Shown: one piece after another, positions 46,964 through 57,632 of the stretch
Layout: every line of letters begins with the position of its first letter
How positions within the stretch are numbered: position 1 is the stretch's first letter
Source of the DNA: Sorex araneus
Taxonomy: Eukaryota > Chordata > Mammalia > Eulipotyphla > Soricidae
DNA: 64,000 nucleotides
Assembly (NCBI RefSeq): GCF_027595985.1
Contig: NC_073305.1
Coordinates: 82,989,126 to 83,053,125 of the forward strand
Direction of reading: 5' to 3'
The notes under the pieces: generated by a model
The model's database searches: none
What the model saw: the letters and a program-made list of their open reading frames with translations, nothing else
Told to the model about the DNA's origin: nothing
Translations under genes and position numbers: made by a program

Positions 46964-47228
46964 TATAGCAAGGAAGCACTGTATCACTGTCCTCCTGTTG
47001 TTCATCGATTTGCTCAAGCAGGCACCAGTAACATCTCCATTGTGAGTCTTGTTGTTACTGTTTTAGGCATATAGAATACTTCACGAGTAGCTTGCCAGGT
47101 TCTGCCACTCGGGCGGGATACTCTTAGTAGCTTGCTGGGCTCTCCGAGAGGGATGGAGAAATCAAACCCAGGTCGGCCACGTGCAAGGTAAACTCCCTAC
47201 TCACTGTGCTATCACTATAGCAAGGAAG
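46964..47228 (-). repeat. SINE-B copy with perfect 13-bp target duplication
   Basis: Full-length family B (46977-47215). TATAGCAAGGAAG is repeated exactly on both sides. It supports defining the SINE-B ends as the CACTGTATCACTG tail and the pol III head. Confidence 0.97.
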
Positions 47229-48288
47229 AAGCATGAGGAAATAAAACTGGAAGGATCACCAAGACCCATGTACAGAGAGGTCTGGCGTTGGCATCTGACA
47301 GCTTCCAAGCAAGCCAACCATAGACAATAGAGAGGTAATTTAAATTATATTAGTGTCCATAGCTGCTCTAATGAACTTGAGTGACTGCAGTGGAATAGGG
47401 CTAGTCCTTATGAGAACCAGAATAAAAGGACTTATTCCAAGTAGGAGGAAAGGGTCCTGCTTCTGCTGATTGCTTTCTGAACCTTGAAAAAACAGAATTT
47501 TCTGTATTGAAAAGAAAACATTTCATGAATAAAAGGGTAACAGTAAGTGAAAAATATGTGACTTGAGTAAAAATACAATGTCTTACTATATGGGAATGGG
47601 TAGTTTTGTTCCAGAGACTGTTGCAAGGACATTGGAAACATATTTTTGAAGTTACAGGGTTAAAGTCATTTTGCATAGACAAAGAGTAGACTGTTGTAAA
47701 GATCTAAACAGTTTCCAAAAACAACAGAAAGGTAATTGAACTTTAAAATATTATCTAGCCCATATTTTATGTTTATTTTTGGCCTCTTGGGCAAAATTAC
47801 CAAGGTGTTCTCTCTTACTGCCAATTTTAGGTGCCAAAAAATCATAAGTTGCAGGAGAAAGATTCTGTACATATAAGCATATTCAAGTTTGGGTGCACCC
47901 CAGTAGCAAGGAAAAGTCCCGTTGTGTCAAAAGGGACAAACTAAGATGTGCTTTACTGTCACATTAAGATGTCACCTGCCATTTGCCCTTAGTGTTTCTA
48001 AAACTGGGCTAAAGATCAGCATTCATCAAGGACAACTGTCTTTGACCCAAAGCGTAGAGACAAGGACACTCATCCTTAGTTTTGCTTTTTCTCCCAAATG
48101 CCTAACTCTTGACTTAGTTTATCCAGGAGGGGAATTTTTTTTAATTAATTTATTCTGGGGCCCACTAGTTTGCAGCCCACCCTTCTAGCCACAGTGCAAA
48201 AATATGGTTGTTCTGCAGACATAAATCTACCATCTTCCAAGCTGCTGCCATGTTAACATGTCACTGTGTCTCTTGTTTGATTGGTCAT
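47229..48288. other. No gene seen
   Basis: About 1 kb without recognised repeats. Open frames of up to 93 codons lack domains. Confidence 0.4.
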
Positions 48289-48298
48289 AAGCAATAGT

Positions 48299-48543
48299 AC
48301 TGTAGCACTGTCATCCTGTTGTTCATTGATTTGCTCAAGCGGGCACCAGTAATGTCTCCATTGTGAGATTTGTTGTTACTATTTTTGACACATTGAATAC
48401 ACCATGAGTAGCTTGTCAGGCTCTGTCGTGCGGGTAGGATGCTCTTGGTAGCTTGCTGGGCTCTCCAAGAGGGACGGAGGACTCAAACCTGGGTCAGCCG
48501 CATACAAAGCAAATGCCCTACCCGCTGTGCTATCACTCTAGTC
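48299..48543 (-). repeat. SINE-B copy, full length
   Basis: Antisense family B from GTACTGTAGCACTGTCATCC to GCTGTGCTATCACTCTAGTC. Possible flanks AAGCAATAGT and CAGCAGTAGT. Confidence 0.95.
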
Positions 48544-48966
48544 TACAGCAGTAGTGGAACCGCATGTTTAGGGTTATATTTGGGGTTAACCCTACCTTCT
48601 CTCTTTTAGATTTCTTATTTCCAGGATAATAATTGAATTAATCTATGTGCTTAGTTATAAAATGTTCAGATCATACTTCAACCCTTTCTCCCAGGCCATA
48701 ATATTCTCCCCTCTAGGGCTCCCATATTGTATTTTAGTGACCTATAGGAGTCTGTTTAGGGAAGTCTTACTGACTTTCAAAGATTACTTTTTAGTTACTG
48801 TCTCTTCACTGCTGTCAGTCATTGCTGTTGCACAATTGGATGATGAAAATCAGAAAAAGATTGTATAAAATGCATTTTGTTCAGTTAGCTTATACTTTTT
48901 TTCAAAACTCAGTTCAAAAAATGGGTGTGGTGAGATCAATTAGCTAAGGAAGCTGGAAACCAAATA
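48544..48966. other. No feature seen
   Basis: A 73-codon sense frame (48647-48868) has no recognised domain. Confidence 0.4.
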
Positions 48967-49033
48967 TGAGAGAGAGAGAGAGCAAGACAGAAAGAGAGAG
49001 AAAGAGGAGAGAGAGTGAGAGAGAGAGATTTAA
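48967..49033. repeat. (GA)n purine tract
   Basis: Homopurine GAGAGAGAG run with interruptions. Confidence 0.95.
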
Positions 49034-49062
49034 ACACTAGCTAGTAGAATTTTAACATTTTT

Positions 49063-49214
49063 TTCAGGGATGTTGTGTCATACCCAGCTGTTTTGAGGGT
49101 TTACTCCTGGCTTTGTGCTCAGGAATCATTCCTGTTGATAGCAGTGCCAGGAACCAAACTAGAATTGGCCACGTGGAAGACAAGAACCTAACAACTGACT
49201 ATTTCTTCAATCCA
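49063..49214 (-). repeat. SINE-A copy, old
   Basis: GTCATACCCAGCTGTTTTGA, TACTCCTGGCTTTGTGCTCA and GGCCACGTGGAAGACAAGAA: antisense family A. Confidence 0.8.
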
Positions 49215-49782
49215 TGGGTTTTAATTTTCATTTAATAAAGATTCTAGCCACAGACTGAAAAAAAGAAACTTATTTCTAAGTGGCAAAGTGGTTTTCCTGC
49301 TGAGAAAGAAAAATAATAAAACAACAGAGGGAACTGGAAATAATAATTTAAATTTCCAATTTCTATTTCAGCATGTTTTTCAGGAGATGAAATAAGATTA
49401 GTTTTGAAAGTTAAGAAAATATTTTCTCTTTTTCCTTTGTTAATAAGTCTCTAAACTAGGAAGGGAAAAAAAGTCGTGTTAAAATATCAAGATAATACAT
49501 ATGTAGTATGGAAGCAATATTAATTATAGAAAGGATTATAATTTGAATTAAATATGATTCTCTATAGGAAATATTGTTTTAATAATATGTAAGATTAATA
49601 TAGTATTGAATACAAAAAATACCACATATTGCATGTTATATTGTTGAAAATAACAGTGGATGGTTTATCTATAAAATAAATATACCTTAAGATAATAGGG
49701 ACCAAGGAAATATTGAGTTTTTGTAGATTAACCAAACTTTTGTATAAAATTGTATGAATAAGTAACAGTTATTAATATATTT
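49215..49782. other. AT-rich DNA, no feature seen
   Basis: No supported gene or repeat. Confidence 0.45.
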
Positions 49783-50310
49783 AAAGATTCATTCTGGATG
49801 CTAAATGAAATGAGTCAGAAAGAAAGGGACAGACATAGAAGGACTGCACTCATTTGTGTTGTATAGAATAACATCACATGAGACTGATACCCAAGGACAG
49901 TAGATATAAGGGCCAGGAGGATTGCCCCATAGCTGGAAGCCTGCTTCATGAGAGGAGGGGAGAAAGCAGATGGAATAGAGAAGGGATCACTAAGAAAATG
50001 ATGGCTGGAGGAGTCAATCGGGATGGGAGATGTGCCAAAAGTAGATAATGGATCAAACATGATGACCTCTCAGTGTCTGTGTTCTAAACCATAATGTCCC
50101 AAAGTAGAGAGAGAGTATGGGGAATATTGTTTGCCATGGAAGCAGGGGGAGGGTGGGAAAGGGGGGTATACCCGGAATATTGGTGGTGGGGAATGTGCAG
50201 TGGTGGAGGGATGGGTGTTTGATCATTGTGTGATTGTAACCCAAACATGAAAGCTTGTAACTATCTCACGGTGATTCAATAAAACTAGAAAAAATAAAGA
50301 TCAATTCTGG
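49783..50310 (+). mobile_element. LINE-1, short 5'-truncated sense copy with target duplication
   Basis: Element 49798-50295 holds the last few codons of ORF2 (GAAATGAGTCAGAAAGAAAG, GCACTCATTTGTG) plus the 3' UTR, ending GGTGATTCAATAAAACTAGA. Flanks are AAAGATTCATTCTGG and AAAGATCAATTCTGG. The sense 3' UTR differs from the 57461 copy, so it is a different and older subfamily. Confidence 0.9.
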
Positions 50311-51017
50311 GACACATGTGATGTTTCCTCTAAACCACAAACTGTCCAATAAAGCAGATGATGTTATTCACATTTTACAGATGAAGTCCAGTTAAGACAC
50401 AAAGTATTAGAAGTAAAAAAAATATGTGAACCCATGTCAATCCACAATAATACCTCAGAAATACATAAAGAAGATGGAACAAGGGAATAAGAGGTTAAGT
50501 TACTAAGATCAGAGAGGATTTCAGGAAAAGCTCATGTCAGTATTGGTTTGTGAACAATGATCTGAGAACTCAATCCAGAGCTCATATCTAACCTAAAGGA
50601 CAGGTCCTGTTGTCAGGAAGACAGATATTTGTACATTTCTTTATCACTAGAAATATTGAAGGTATAAAGTTAATAGAAGTATAGACTTTTCTGGGTAGAA
50701 AAATAAAAATCTATTTTATAAAGTTTATAAAATATAAATATTTAAACAAAACTGATCACCAATATGGTAGTGAGAATAGTAGTACTTTGAAGATATCTAT
50801 GTGCTAATCCTCTGTATCAGTATATTATATATTTGAGGGGCTCCCAAGTGGGGTTCAAGGCATCCCTCATGGGAATTCTTGAGCCTGTGATAAAAGGAAT
50901 GGAATTAGAGTTACTTGAAAGCAATGCGTGCATCTTGATCCTTGTATTGTTTATCCTCAGCAACAGTAAATGAATACTTTTAACTGGTGAAGTGAATTTT
51001 TCAAATCTTGTTAACTA
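50311..51017. other. AT-rich DNA, no feature seen
   Basis: No supported gene or repeat. Confidence 0.4.
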
Positions 51018-51114
51018 TTTTTTTTTCTATTTGGTAGAGGGTGACATTTGGCCATAATGGGCATTGATTTTGTGTAAGGCAATACTCTACCCACTGTACT
51101 ATCTCTCCGGCTCC
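51018..51114 (-). repeat. SINE-A fragment
   Basis: GGGTGACATTTGGCCATAAT and AATACTCTACCCACTGTACT: antisense family A with the body mostly missing. Confidence 0.65.
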
Positions 51115-51129
51115 TAATTCTAGAACTTT

Positions 51130-51400
51130 AGATGCGGTTTGGGCTGGAGCGATAGCACATCAGGTAGGGCATGTGCCTTGCATGGGACCAATTCGGGTTC
51201 GATTCCTCCGTCCCTCTCGGAGAGCCTGGCAAGCTATTGAGAGTATCCTGCCCACGCCGCAGAGCCTGGCAAGCTACCTGTGGTGTATTCGATATGCCAA
51301 AAACAGTAACAAGTCTCACAATGGAGATATTACTGGTACCCGCTCAAGCAAATAAATGAGCAACGGGATGACAGTGATACAGCGATACAGATGTGATTTA
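51130..51400 (+). repeat. SINE-B copy, near consensus, with target duplication
   Basis: Element 51141-51388 with B box GGTTCGATTCC. The GAGCCTGGCAAGCTA block occurs twice (about 51222 and 51261). It ends in GACAGTGATACAGCGATAC. Flanks are AGATGCGGTTT and AGATGTGATTT. Confidence 0.96.
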
Positions 51401-51503
51401 TTGAGAAGATCTGCACAATTATCCTAGAGTGTTCATTGGGAGGCAGTAGAGATGTATCCAGAAAAAAAAAAAAACTGGTTAGAGCAGAGGTGTGTGCCTT
51501 TAG

Positions 51504-51708
51504 AAATGGACACTTGGGGCTGGAGCGATAGCACAGCGGGTAGGGCGTTTGCCTTGCACGCGACCGACCGGGTTCGATTCCCAGCATCCCATATGGTCCC
51601 CTGAGCACTGCCAGGGATAGTTCCTGAGTGCAGAGCCAGGAGTAATCCCTGTGCAGAGCCAGGTGTGACCCAAAAAGCAAAAAAAAAAAAAAAAAAAATG
51701 GACACTTG
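51504..51708 (+). repeat. SINE-A copy, youngest in the window
   Basis: Element 51516-51695 matches the apparent family consensus almost throughout. A box TAGCACAGCGG and B box GGTTCGATTCC are intact, and the A run is about 20 bases. AAATGGACACTTG is repeated exactly on both sides. A good candidate for a recent, possibly polymorphic insertion. Confidence 0.97.
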
Positions 51709-52137
51709 CCGACAAAGAAAGCAAGTAGTCTTTAAGACTGTAAATTGTGGAGATATCCATTCCTAAAGCCTTCACAGGGAGTCAGCCCTGTGGACCCTGG
51801 ATTTGAGCTGAATGAGAGACTTTTGGATGTTTGACCTCTGGAACGGCAACATAACCTATTTGTGTTACTTTAAGGCACTAATTTTGTGTTTGATGTTAGG
51901 GCAACAATAGCAAATCAAAACAAAAAGCATGAGCTATATTAAAAGTTTTTTAAAAATGCACTTTATAATGACTTAGGTAGCATGGTTATAATAGTGTTAA
52001 CTTTTTATAGATTGACGTACAAAGTTACCATTCCTTGGTGCTACCACAGTGCCCAAGATCCTCTATCATAGTCCCCCTGTCATTTCTAGCCCACTACTTC
52101 ATTTACCCGACCCGTTTCTTAATCAAATATTTATGTT
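51709..52137. other. No feature seen
   Basis: No supported gene or repeat. Confidence 0.4.
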
Positions 52138-52258
52138 GTTTTGTTTGGAGGGGCTATACCCAGTGATGCTCTGGGCTTACTTGTGGCTATGTACTCAGGG
52201 ATCACTCCTGAGTGGGTTTGGGGGGTCATAAGGAGTTACAGGGAATCAAACCTAGCCC
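52138..52258 (-). repeat. SINE-A copy, truncated head
   Basis: GGGGCTATACCCAGTGATGC, GGCTATGTACTCAGGGATCA and GGGAATCAAACCTAGCCCC: antisense family A. Confidence 0.82.
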
Positions 52259-52302
52259 CAACTAAAAAAATTTTTGAGGGTGTACCCACAAAACCAAGAT
52301 TT

Positions 52303-52370
52303 ATATATATATATACACACATATATATATAAAATGTATGTATATATGTATACACATACACACACACACC
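52303..52370. repeat. TA/CA mixed microsatellite
   Basis: TATATATATACACACATATA and ACACATACACACACACACC units. Confidence 0.9.
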
Positions 52371-52459
52371 CCATGAATCTATTCAGAACTGGCCAATTTC
52401 AAAGATCCCCCTTACAGATTTTATTTCCCGGAGCTATTTGCCACAGAATATGTTGGAAA

Positions 52460-52630
52460 TTATTTTTTTTCTTCTTTTAATTCTCTTTCTTCTTTTAAAT
52501 GAAAAGGATTCTTCTTTAATTTTCTTTAAAATTCTTCTTTAATTGTCTTTCTTCTTTTTAGTTAATAAAAGAAATTAATTCTCTTTCTTTTTCTCCTTCT
52601 CCTCCTTCTCCTCCTTCTCCTCCTTCTTTT
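52460..52630. repeat. Pyrimidine-rich tract with (CTCCTT)n
   Basis: TTCTTCTTTTAATTCTCTTT units repeat two to three times, followed by CTCCTTCTCCTCC units at 52586-52627. Confidence 0.85.
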
Positions 52631-52987
52631 AATATACACCAAGAAGTTAAATAATGTAGCTGGAGAAAAATCTTTTCTCAGTAAAAAAGCTCAAAATAGG
52701 AGACAAACAAGTTGGGGAAGGTCTACAGATGGCCTGATCTTTACATGCCTAACTTTCCTTTCTCCTATATTTTCTTTTCATTTGGGGTATTCAGAAAGAA
52801 AACATGTTTTACTTAATTATAGCTTTATTTAATTCATAATTGAAATGAACTCTTACTGATATACCCAGGTAATCATGAATTAATGCCATTCAATTCTTGG
52901 TTATCTCCATTTCTATATTATGTACTCTGTTACCTCCAACTAATTAGAGTATCTACAATAATTAATTCTTACTTATTACTTATACTT

Positions 52988-53243
52988 CCTCTCTGAGAGG
53001 GATGAAGGAATCGAACCCGTAAGTCACATGCAAGTCAAACTCCCTACCCGCTGTGCTATCGCTCTAGTCCAGCAAGCTACCAAGAGTATCCCACCTGCAC
53101 GGCAGAGCCTGGCAAGCTACCGATGGCGTATTCGATGTGCCAAAAACAGTAACAAGTCTCACAGTGGAGATGTTACTGGTGCCCACTCAAGCGAATCAAT
53201 GAACAATGGGACAACAGTGCTACAGTGCTATAGTGCTACTTTT
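52988..53243 (+). repeat. SINE-B copy with inverted 5' head
   Basis: 52988-53070 is the SINE-B head in antisense (CTCTCTGAGAGGGATGAAGG to GCTATCGCTCTAGTCC). 53071-53243 is the body and tail in sense (AGCAAGCTACCAAGAGTATC to GTGCTATAGTGCTAC). Together the two parts restore one complete SINE-B with nothing missing. A 5' inversion by twin priming explains this. Confidence 0.92.
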
Positions 53244-53249
53244 ACTTGC

Positions 53250-54009
53250 ATTCATTCTCTCAAGAAATACTTATTGAATTTCTAATCTACATGGAAGGCA
53301 TTATACTAACACATGGCAAAATAGTTATAAAAAAAGCATGCATTGACTTTATAGTCATTTCTTCTAAAGCTACCCCAGATCACATGGTTACCATTCTTTC
53401 TGACTGATTTCTATCTGCTGCAACGTGCTTAGGACTAATATTAATCATTGACTATTAGTATATTTCTCTATTTTTGCTACTCATCAGTTATTTATTTTAA
53501 GTACCTATTAATTTATGTAACTTGGTATATAATATGCTTATAAAATTCAATATTAATTTTAATGACTACTAGAGTATATAAATTGCTACATTTTTGGAAT
53601 CACTAAATCCTACATCAAACTGATATTTACTTGTTAATTATTAACATAGTTCTCCCTGAAAAAAACTGTGCAAAGCCCAAACACTAGTATTTGGGTAAAA
53701 GCTCTGCAGATGAGGAGAATAAATTTTAGGAAGAGACAAAAACACATGTTCAGGACTAGAAAAGAAAAATGTGTGATTTTTTTAAGAAAATGAAAGAATG
53801 TGAGATGGGAGCATCTTACAGAGGAGGGCCACTTTTAGTTGAGATTCCATATTGGAATTTGATGGGAGAAAGATATTTGTGTCATGATAAAGTTGATAGA
53901 TTTTTATATTTAAAGTTACTTACTTATTCTTATTACAAAAACACAACATAAAAATTACCATTAATCTCTTTTAAGTGCAATGCTTGTGAACATGGGATTC
54001 TTATCCTGT
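53250..54009. other. AT-rich DNA, no feature seen
   Basis: No supported gene or repeat. Confidence 0.45.
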
Positions 54010-54105
54010 AAAAAAATCTAGTTTAAGAGAGTATCTAGTATACTAGTATCTAGTTTAAGTATCTAGTTTAAGAGAAAAATGGATCTATTTTAAGAGAAAT
54101 TATCA
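54010..54105. repeat. Imperfect local repeats of TATCTAGTTTAAG
   Basis: ATCTAGTTTAAG or close variants occur at least four times in 100 bases. Confidence 0.75.
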
Positions 54106-54202
54106 GAAAGAAAGGTTTAGACTAAAAGACTTAAAAGAAAGGTTTCCAGTAAAGGACTGGTAGTTTCTTTTTTCCAATTTTTTTCTTTAGTTTTTCATCC
54201 TT

Positions 54203-54350
54203 TGATTTTTTTTTTAACTGCATTACTATGAGATACACAGTTACAAAGTTATTCATGATTGGATTTCAGTTATATAATGTTCCAACACAGGACTGGCAGA
54301 TTCTTATTCCCCTGTCCCCACCCTCCCTTCCCCCACTCCCATTCTGCAGT
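54203..54350 (-). mobile_element. Old LINE-1 3' end
   Basis: After a T run: CATTACTATGAGATACACAG, TTATTCATGATTGGATTTCA, TATATAATGTTCCAACACAG, then a C-rich block. Same type as 32130. Confidence 0.75.
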
Positions 54351-54643
54351 TAAACAAAGGATAACTCTGGTATTTAACTAGATAATTTATCTTACAAAGG
54401 AATGAAACAACTTTATTATTGGAATGTAATAAATGAGTGCTCTAAAGTAATTTTGAAACTAGATGAATCTTGGTTCAAACCCTGGTACTTACTTCTTGCT
54501 TTAGGTCAGTATCATTTAACTATAACATTTTCTCTGTAGAGTCAAGAATAATAAGGTTTACTTTCCTGATGTTTACAACTTGATGTTTCAATAAATACTC
54601 TTTTTTTTTCTCTTTTTATTTTCCTCTTTTTTTTTTTGACCAG

Positions 54644-54748
54644 AAGGACTCAGACTGCATCCTCTCCCTCTTCCAAAGAAAGAGAAGCAGTTGCTAGAGA
54701 AAAGAAAAAAGAAAAGAGAAGTTGCTAAGGAAGAGAAGAAGTTTCATG
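54644..54748 (+). other. Candidate coding exon, unassigned
   Basis: 105 bases bounded by a strong pyrimidine tract ending in GACCAG (54641-54643 is CAG) and by an ATG/GTAAGAG donor (54749). One frame is open across it: GLRLHPLPLPKKEKQLLEKR, then KKKREVAKEEKKFH, Lys/Glu-rich and likely helical or disordered. The other two frames have stops. Length is a multiple of three. The body is purine-rich with GAAGAA-type enhancer-like motifs. I do not recognise the protein. No second exon is identified in the window, so chance remains possible. Confidence 0.35.
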
Positions 54749-56117
54749 GTAAGAGGCAACAACCTAGAACCAGCTTCACACTCAGAAGAGGGTGTTCTGG
54801 CTCCTTGGAGTTTCATGTGCTCTACAGGATCAGAGAAACTTTTCTAATAATGAACAAACGACAGAAATGATCCCTGATAGTCTTCAATCAGTATTTTTTT
54901 CATTCATATATACTGGTATTTTTACAATGACTTTGTGGCAAAAATGTTTGAAAACTGAATGAATATTCACAGACTAATCATTATTTTTATTGACCCATAC
55001 CTCTGCATTTTTTGCACTTTTTGTTACAATCATTGAGCATCTTTTTAAATTAACTACCAGAATATGACTAATAAGTATTCAAGTATATCATGTACATTCA
55101 ATGTCCGAAGTCTAGATTTGAGGCTAATTATCTGTGACAGATATTGTGAACCATAGCAGCAGATTTGGACTATCTTTGAAAATATGATGTTGGTCTTCTT
55201 CACATGAATTAAATCAGAATCTTCGGGTGGTTCTTTTTATCAAGATTTAAAATAAAAATTCCCAGGTCATTTCAATTGAAAGCCATGAATAACAATTACT
55301 ATTTCGGTTAGTTCTATTTCCCAAAACTCTTGTTATAAGTAGAAACTGTTATACCTGACTGAGTTTTTGTAGTATTCCTTAATTTTCCATAATCATGGTT
55401 AATTGGGTGAAAAACCTGGGGGATATACAGCATTATATTGTCATTTTAAAACAAAAAATTACTTTTAGGATTTATCTTCCTATGGTTATTATAATGCAAA
55501 TTGATGTTTGAATAAGTTAGATAATGTCAAATTAGTGCTTTATAATTTCCTGTACTTGGGTGGAAACTTTGATTGTATTTAACAAGTGTGTCCAAGAGTT
55601 TCCAAAGGACTTCAATAGCATCAGATCCAAGACGCAAATTAGTGCAAATGCATCTTCTTACACTTAATTCATTCAATATAAGTAATATAAAATATAACAT
55701 TACTACACATAAATATAAAATTTATAAAGCATTGTATACTTATATTTATATGTTATATTTATATCTCTATACTAATATATAAATATATAATTTACTTATA
55801 TAAAATTTATATTTTATGCAAATATAAAATTTACTAAATTTGTTGACATTTAGTAAAACAGCATATCTGCTATGAAAATATAGATAAAAATATAGATAAA
55901 TGTAGATAGAGAAAAATAGATAAAAACCACGTGACTAATCTCAATTTTCAAACAAATTTGTTTTATATCTCTCATGAAAGATATACATATTTTATATGTG
56001 TCTCTATGTACATAAAATTGATCTTTCAATAATCTAAAATTTTCTATTTTTTTTGCTTTGGAAAGTATGTCTTTTGACATTTTTTAATTCAATTATAATG
56101 TTTTTATATTAAATTTC
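54749..56117. other. AT-rich DNA, no further feature
   Basis: If the preceding exon is real this would be intron. An AT-only low-complexity stretch lies at 55670-55850. Confidence 0.4.
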
Positions 56118-56289
56118 TTTTTGTTGGTTTTGTTTTGTGGCCATATCCAATGATGCTCTGGGATTGCTGCTGGCTCTGCACTTAGAAATTCTGGCAGTAG
56201 TCAGGGGACCAGTTGGGATGCCAGGATCTAACGTGGGTTGACCACTTGCAAGGCAAATACTCCATCTGCTGCACTATTGCTCCAGCCCC
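56118..56289 (-). repeat. SINE-A copy
   Basis: GGCCATATCCAATGATGCTC, GGCTCTGCACTTAGAAATTC, GTCAGGGGACCAGTTGGGAT and CTGCACTATTGCTCCAGCCC. A short internal deletion at the AATTCTGGCAG joint. Confidence 0.9.
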
Positions 56290-56749
56290 AGTTACATTAA
56301 AATTTACATGATTACTCATAGTTGAGTTTCAGGTGTCCATGACACTATTGTTATTACAGATTTATGGAAACTAATTTATAAATGGCCTTTGATTATTCTT
56401 TTTATAAAAGACACCAGGTATTTCCTGCTTAGAATTAATAAGAAGAAAGGTCTATTTGGTTTTTCAATTGTCCCCATCTTTTTCTGCTTCTTAGAACTTT
56501 ATTGTCAACTATAAAGTTAAGAAAGGTACTGCAGTCTGATGCCATATATCTCCAAAAAACCAAAGCCCTCCCCGACCCTACTTAATGAGGTTTGAATTTC
56601 AGATCTTTATTTTTCAAAGCCAGATGTTTCCTTTAATTATTTTTGGCCTAATTTATTAAAAACTTGCTATTTTACTCACAATAATTCATTTTTTAACTTT
56701 TGTAAAAAACAGAAAAAAAATAAATTAAAAAACCTTCATGCATAGTTTT
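56290..56749. other. AT-rich DNA, no feature seen
   Basis: No supported gene or repeat. Confidence 0.4.
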
Positions 56750-56922
56750 GTTGTTGTTGTTTGGGGGCCACACCTGGTGGTGCTTAGGGCTTTCTCCTGG
56801 GTCTGTGCTAAGGGATGACACCTGGAAAGGTTCTGGGGCCCATTATGTGGTACTGAGACCAACATAAGAAGGCTGAGTGAAATGCAAGTGCTTATTCACT
56901 GTACTACATCTCAGACCTCAAC
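56750..56922 (-). repeat. SINE-A copy, old
   Basis: GGGGGCCACACCTGGTGGTG, CTCCTGGGTCTGTGCTAAGG and TTCACTGTACTACATCTCAG: antisense family A. Confidence 0.82.
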
Positions 56923-57142
56923 CTTTATGCATATTTTGATGAAATTGTACCAATTGTATGCCCCAGTAATAGGCATAAAAATGATATAAATATTTAAGGA
57001 CTCTGAAGCAAACTTTGGATTACAAAAGTAGATGATTAAGGCAGCAAGTCATTTTGCATATAAGTAAAGGTATCTGAAGAGAAATCACAGGCAAATAACA
57101 GATCAGACTTGAAACTTAAGGTCCTCCCTAAAGCATGAAATA

Positions 57143-57343
57143 TATAAGGCAATTTCTTTTTTTTCTTTTTGCGTCACACCCAGCTATGCTCAGGGGTCAC
57201 TCCTGACTCTGTACTCAGGAATTACCCCTGGCAGTGCTCAGGGGACCATATGGGATGCTGGGACTCGAACCCTGGTCGGCCACATGCAAGGCAAAAGCCC
57301 TACCTGCTGTGCTATCACTCAAGCCCCTATAAGGCAATTTCTT
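57143..57343 (-). repeat. SINE-A copy with perfect 16-bp target duplication
   Basis: Element 57159-57327, antisense. TATAAGGCAATTTCTT is exact on both sides. It lies 100 bases before the twin-primed L1. Confidence 0.97.
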
Positions 57344-57460
57344 CATGCTAGAATAAGTGATCAAAGTCCACCACAAATGGGAAACTATTTGTGAAGGTAT
57401 TTGTGAAGACTGATGATTATAATTCTGAATTTCTTCTGGAAGATTAAAAATGCATCTTTT

Positions 57461-57632
57461 CATTTCATCACCCCATTTTTTGATTGGGTTGGCAGTTTTC
57501 TTCTTGTGGAGTTCAACCAGTGCATTGTATATCCTTGTTATCAACCCTTTATCGGATGGGTACTGCATAAATATCCTTTCCCATTCTGTAGATTGTCTTT
57601 GTATTTTGGTCACTGTTTCTTTTGAGGTGCAG
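57461..57632 (-). mobile_element. LINE-1 ORF2 segment, inverted part
   Basis: The minus strand encodes TKIQRQSTEWERIFMQYPSD followed by KGLITRIYNALVELHKKKTA and NPIKKWGDEMK, the L1 ORF2 protein segment just upstream of its C-terminal domain. It is in opposite orientation to the next segment, as expected for the second-primed cDNA of a twin-primed insertion. Confidence 0.92.

Noticed and set aside
51433-51775. Overlapping antisense frames of 90-116 codons
   Set aside because: Translations of the young SINE-A; similar peptides recur at 5653, 22574, 24304 and 37896.
57215-57460. C-terminal part of the antisense 132-codon frame
   Set aside because: It runs from L1 ORF2 across the target duplication into flanking DNA and a SINE-A. 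Only 57461-57613 is L1 coding sequence.
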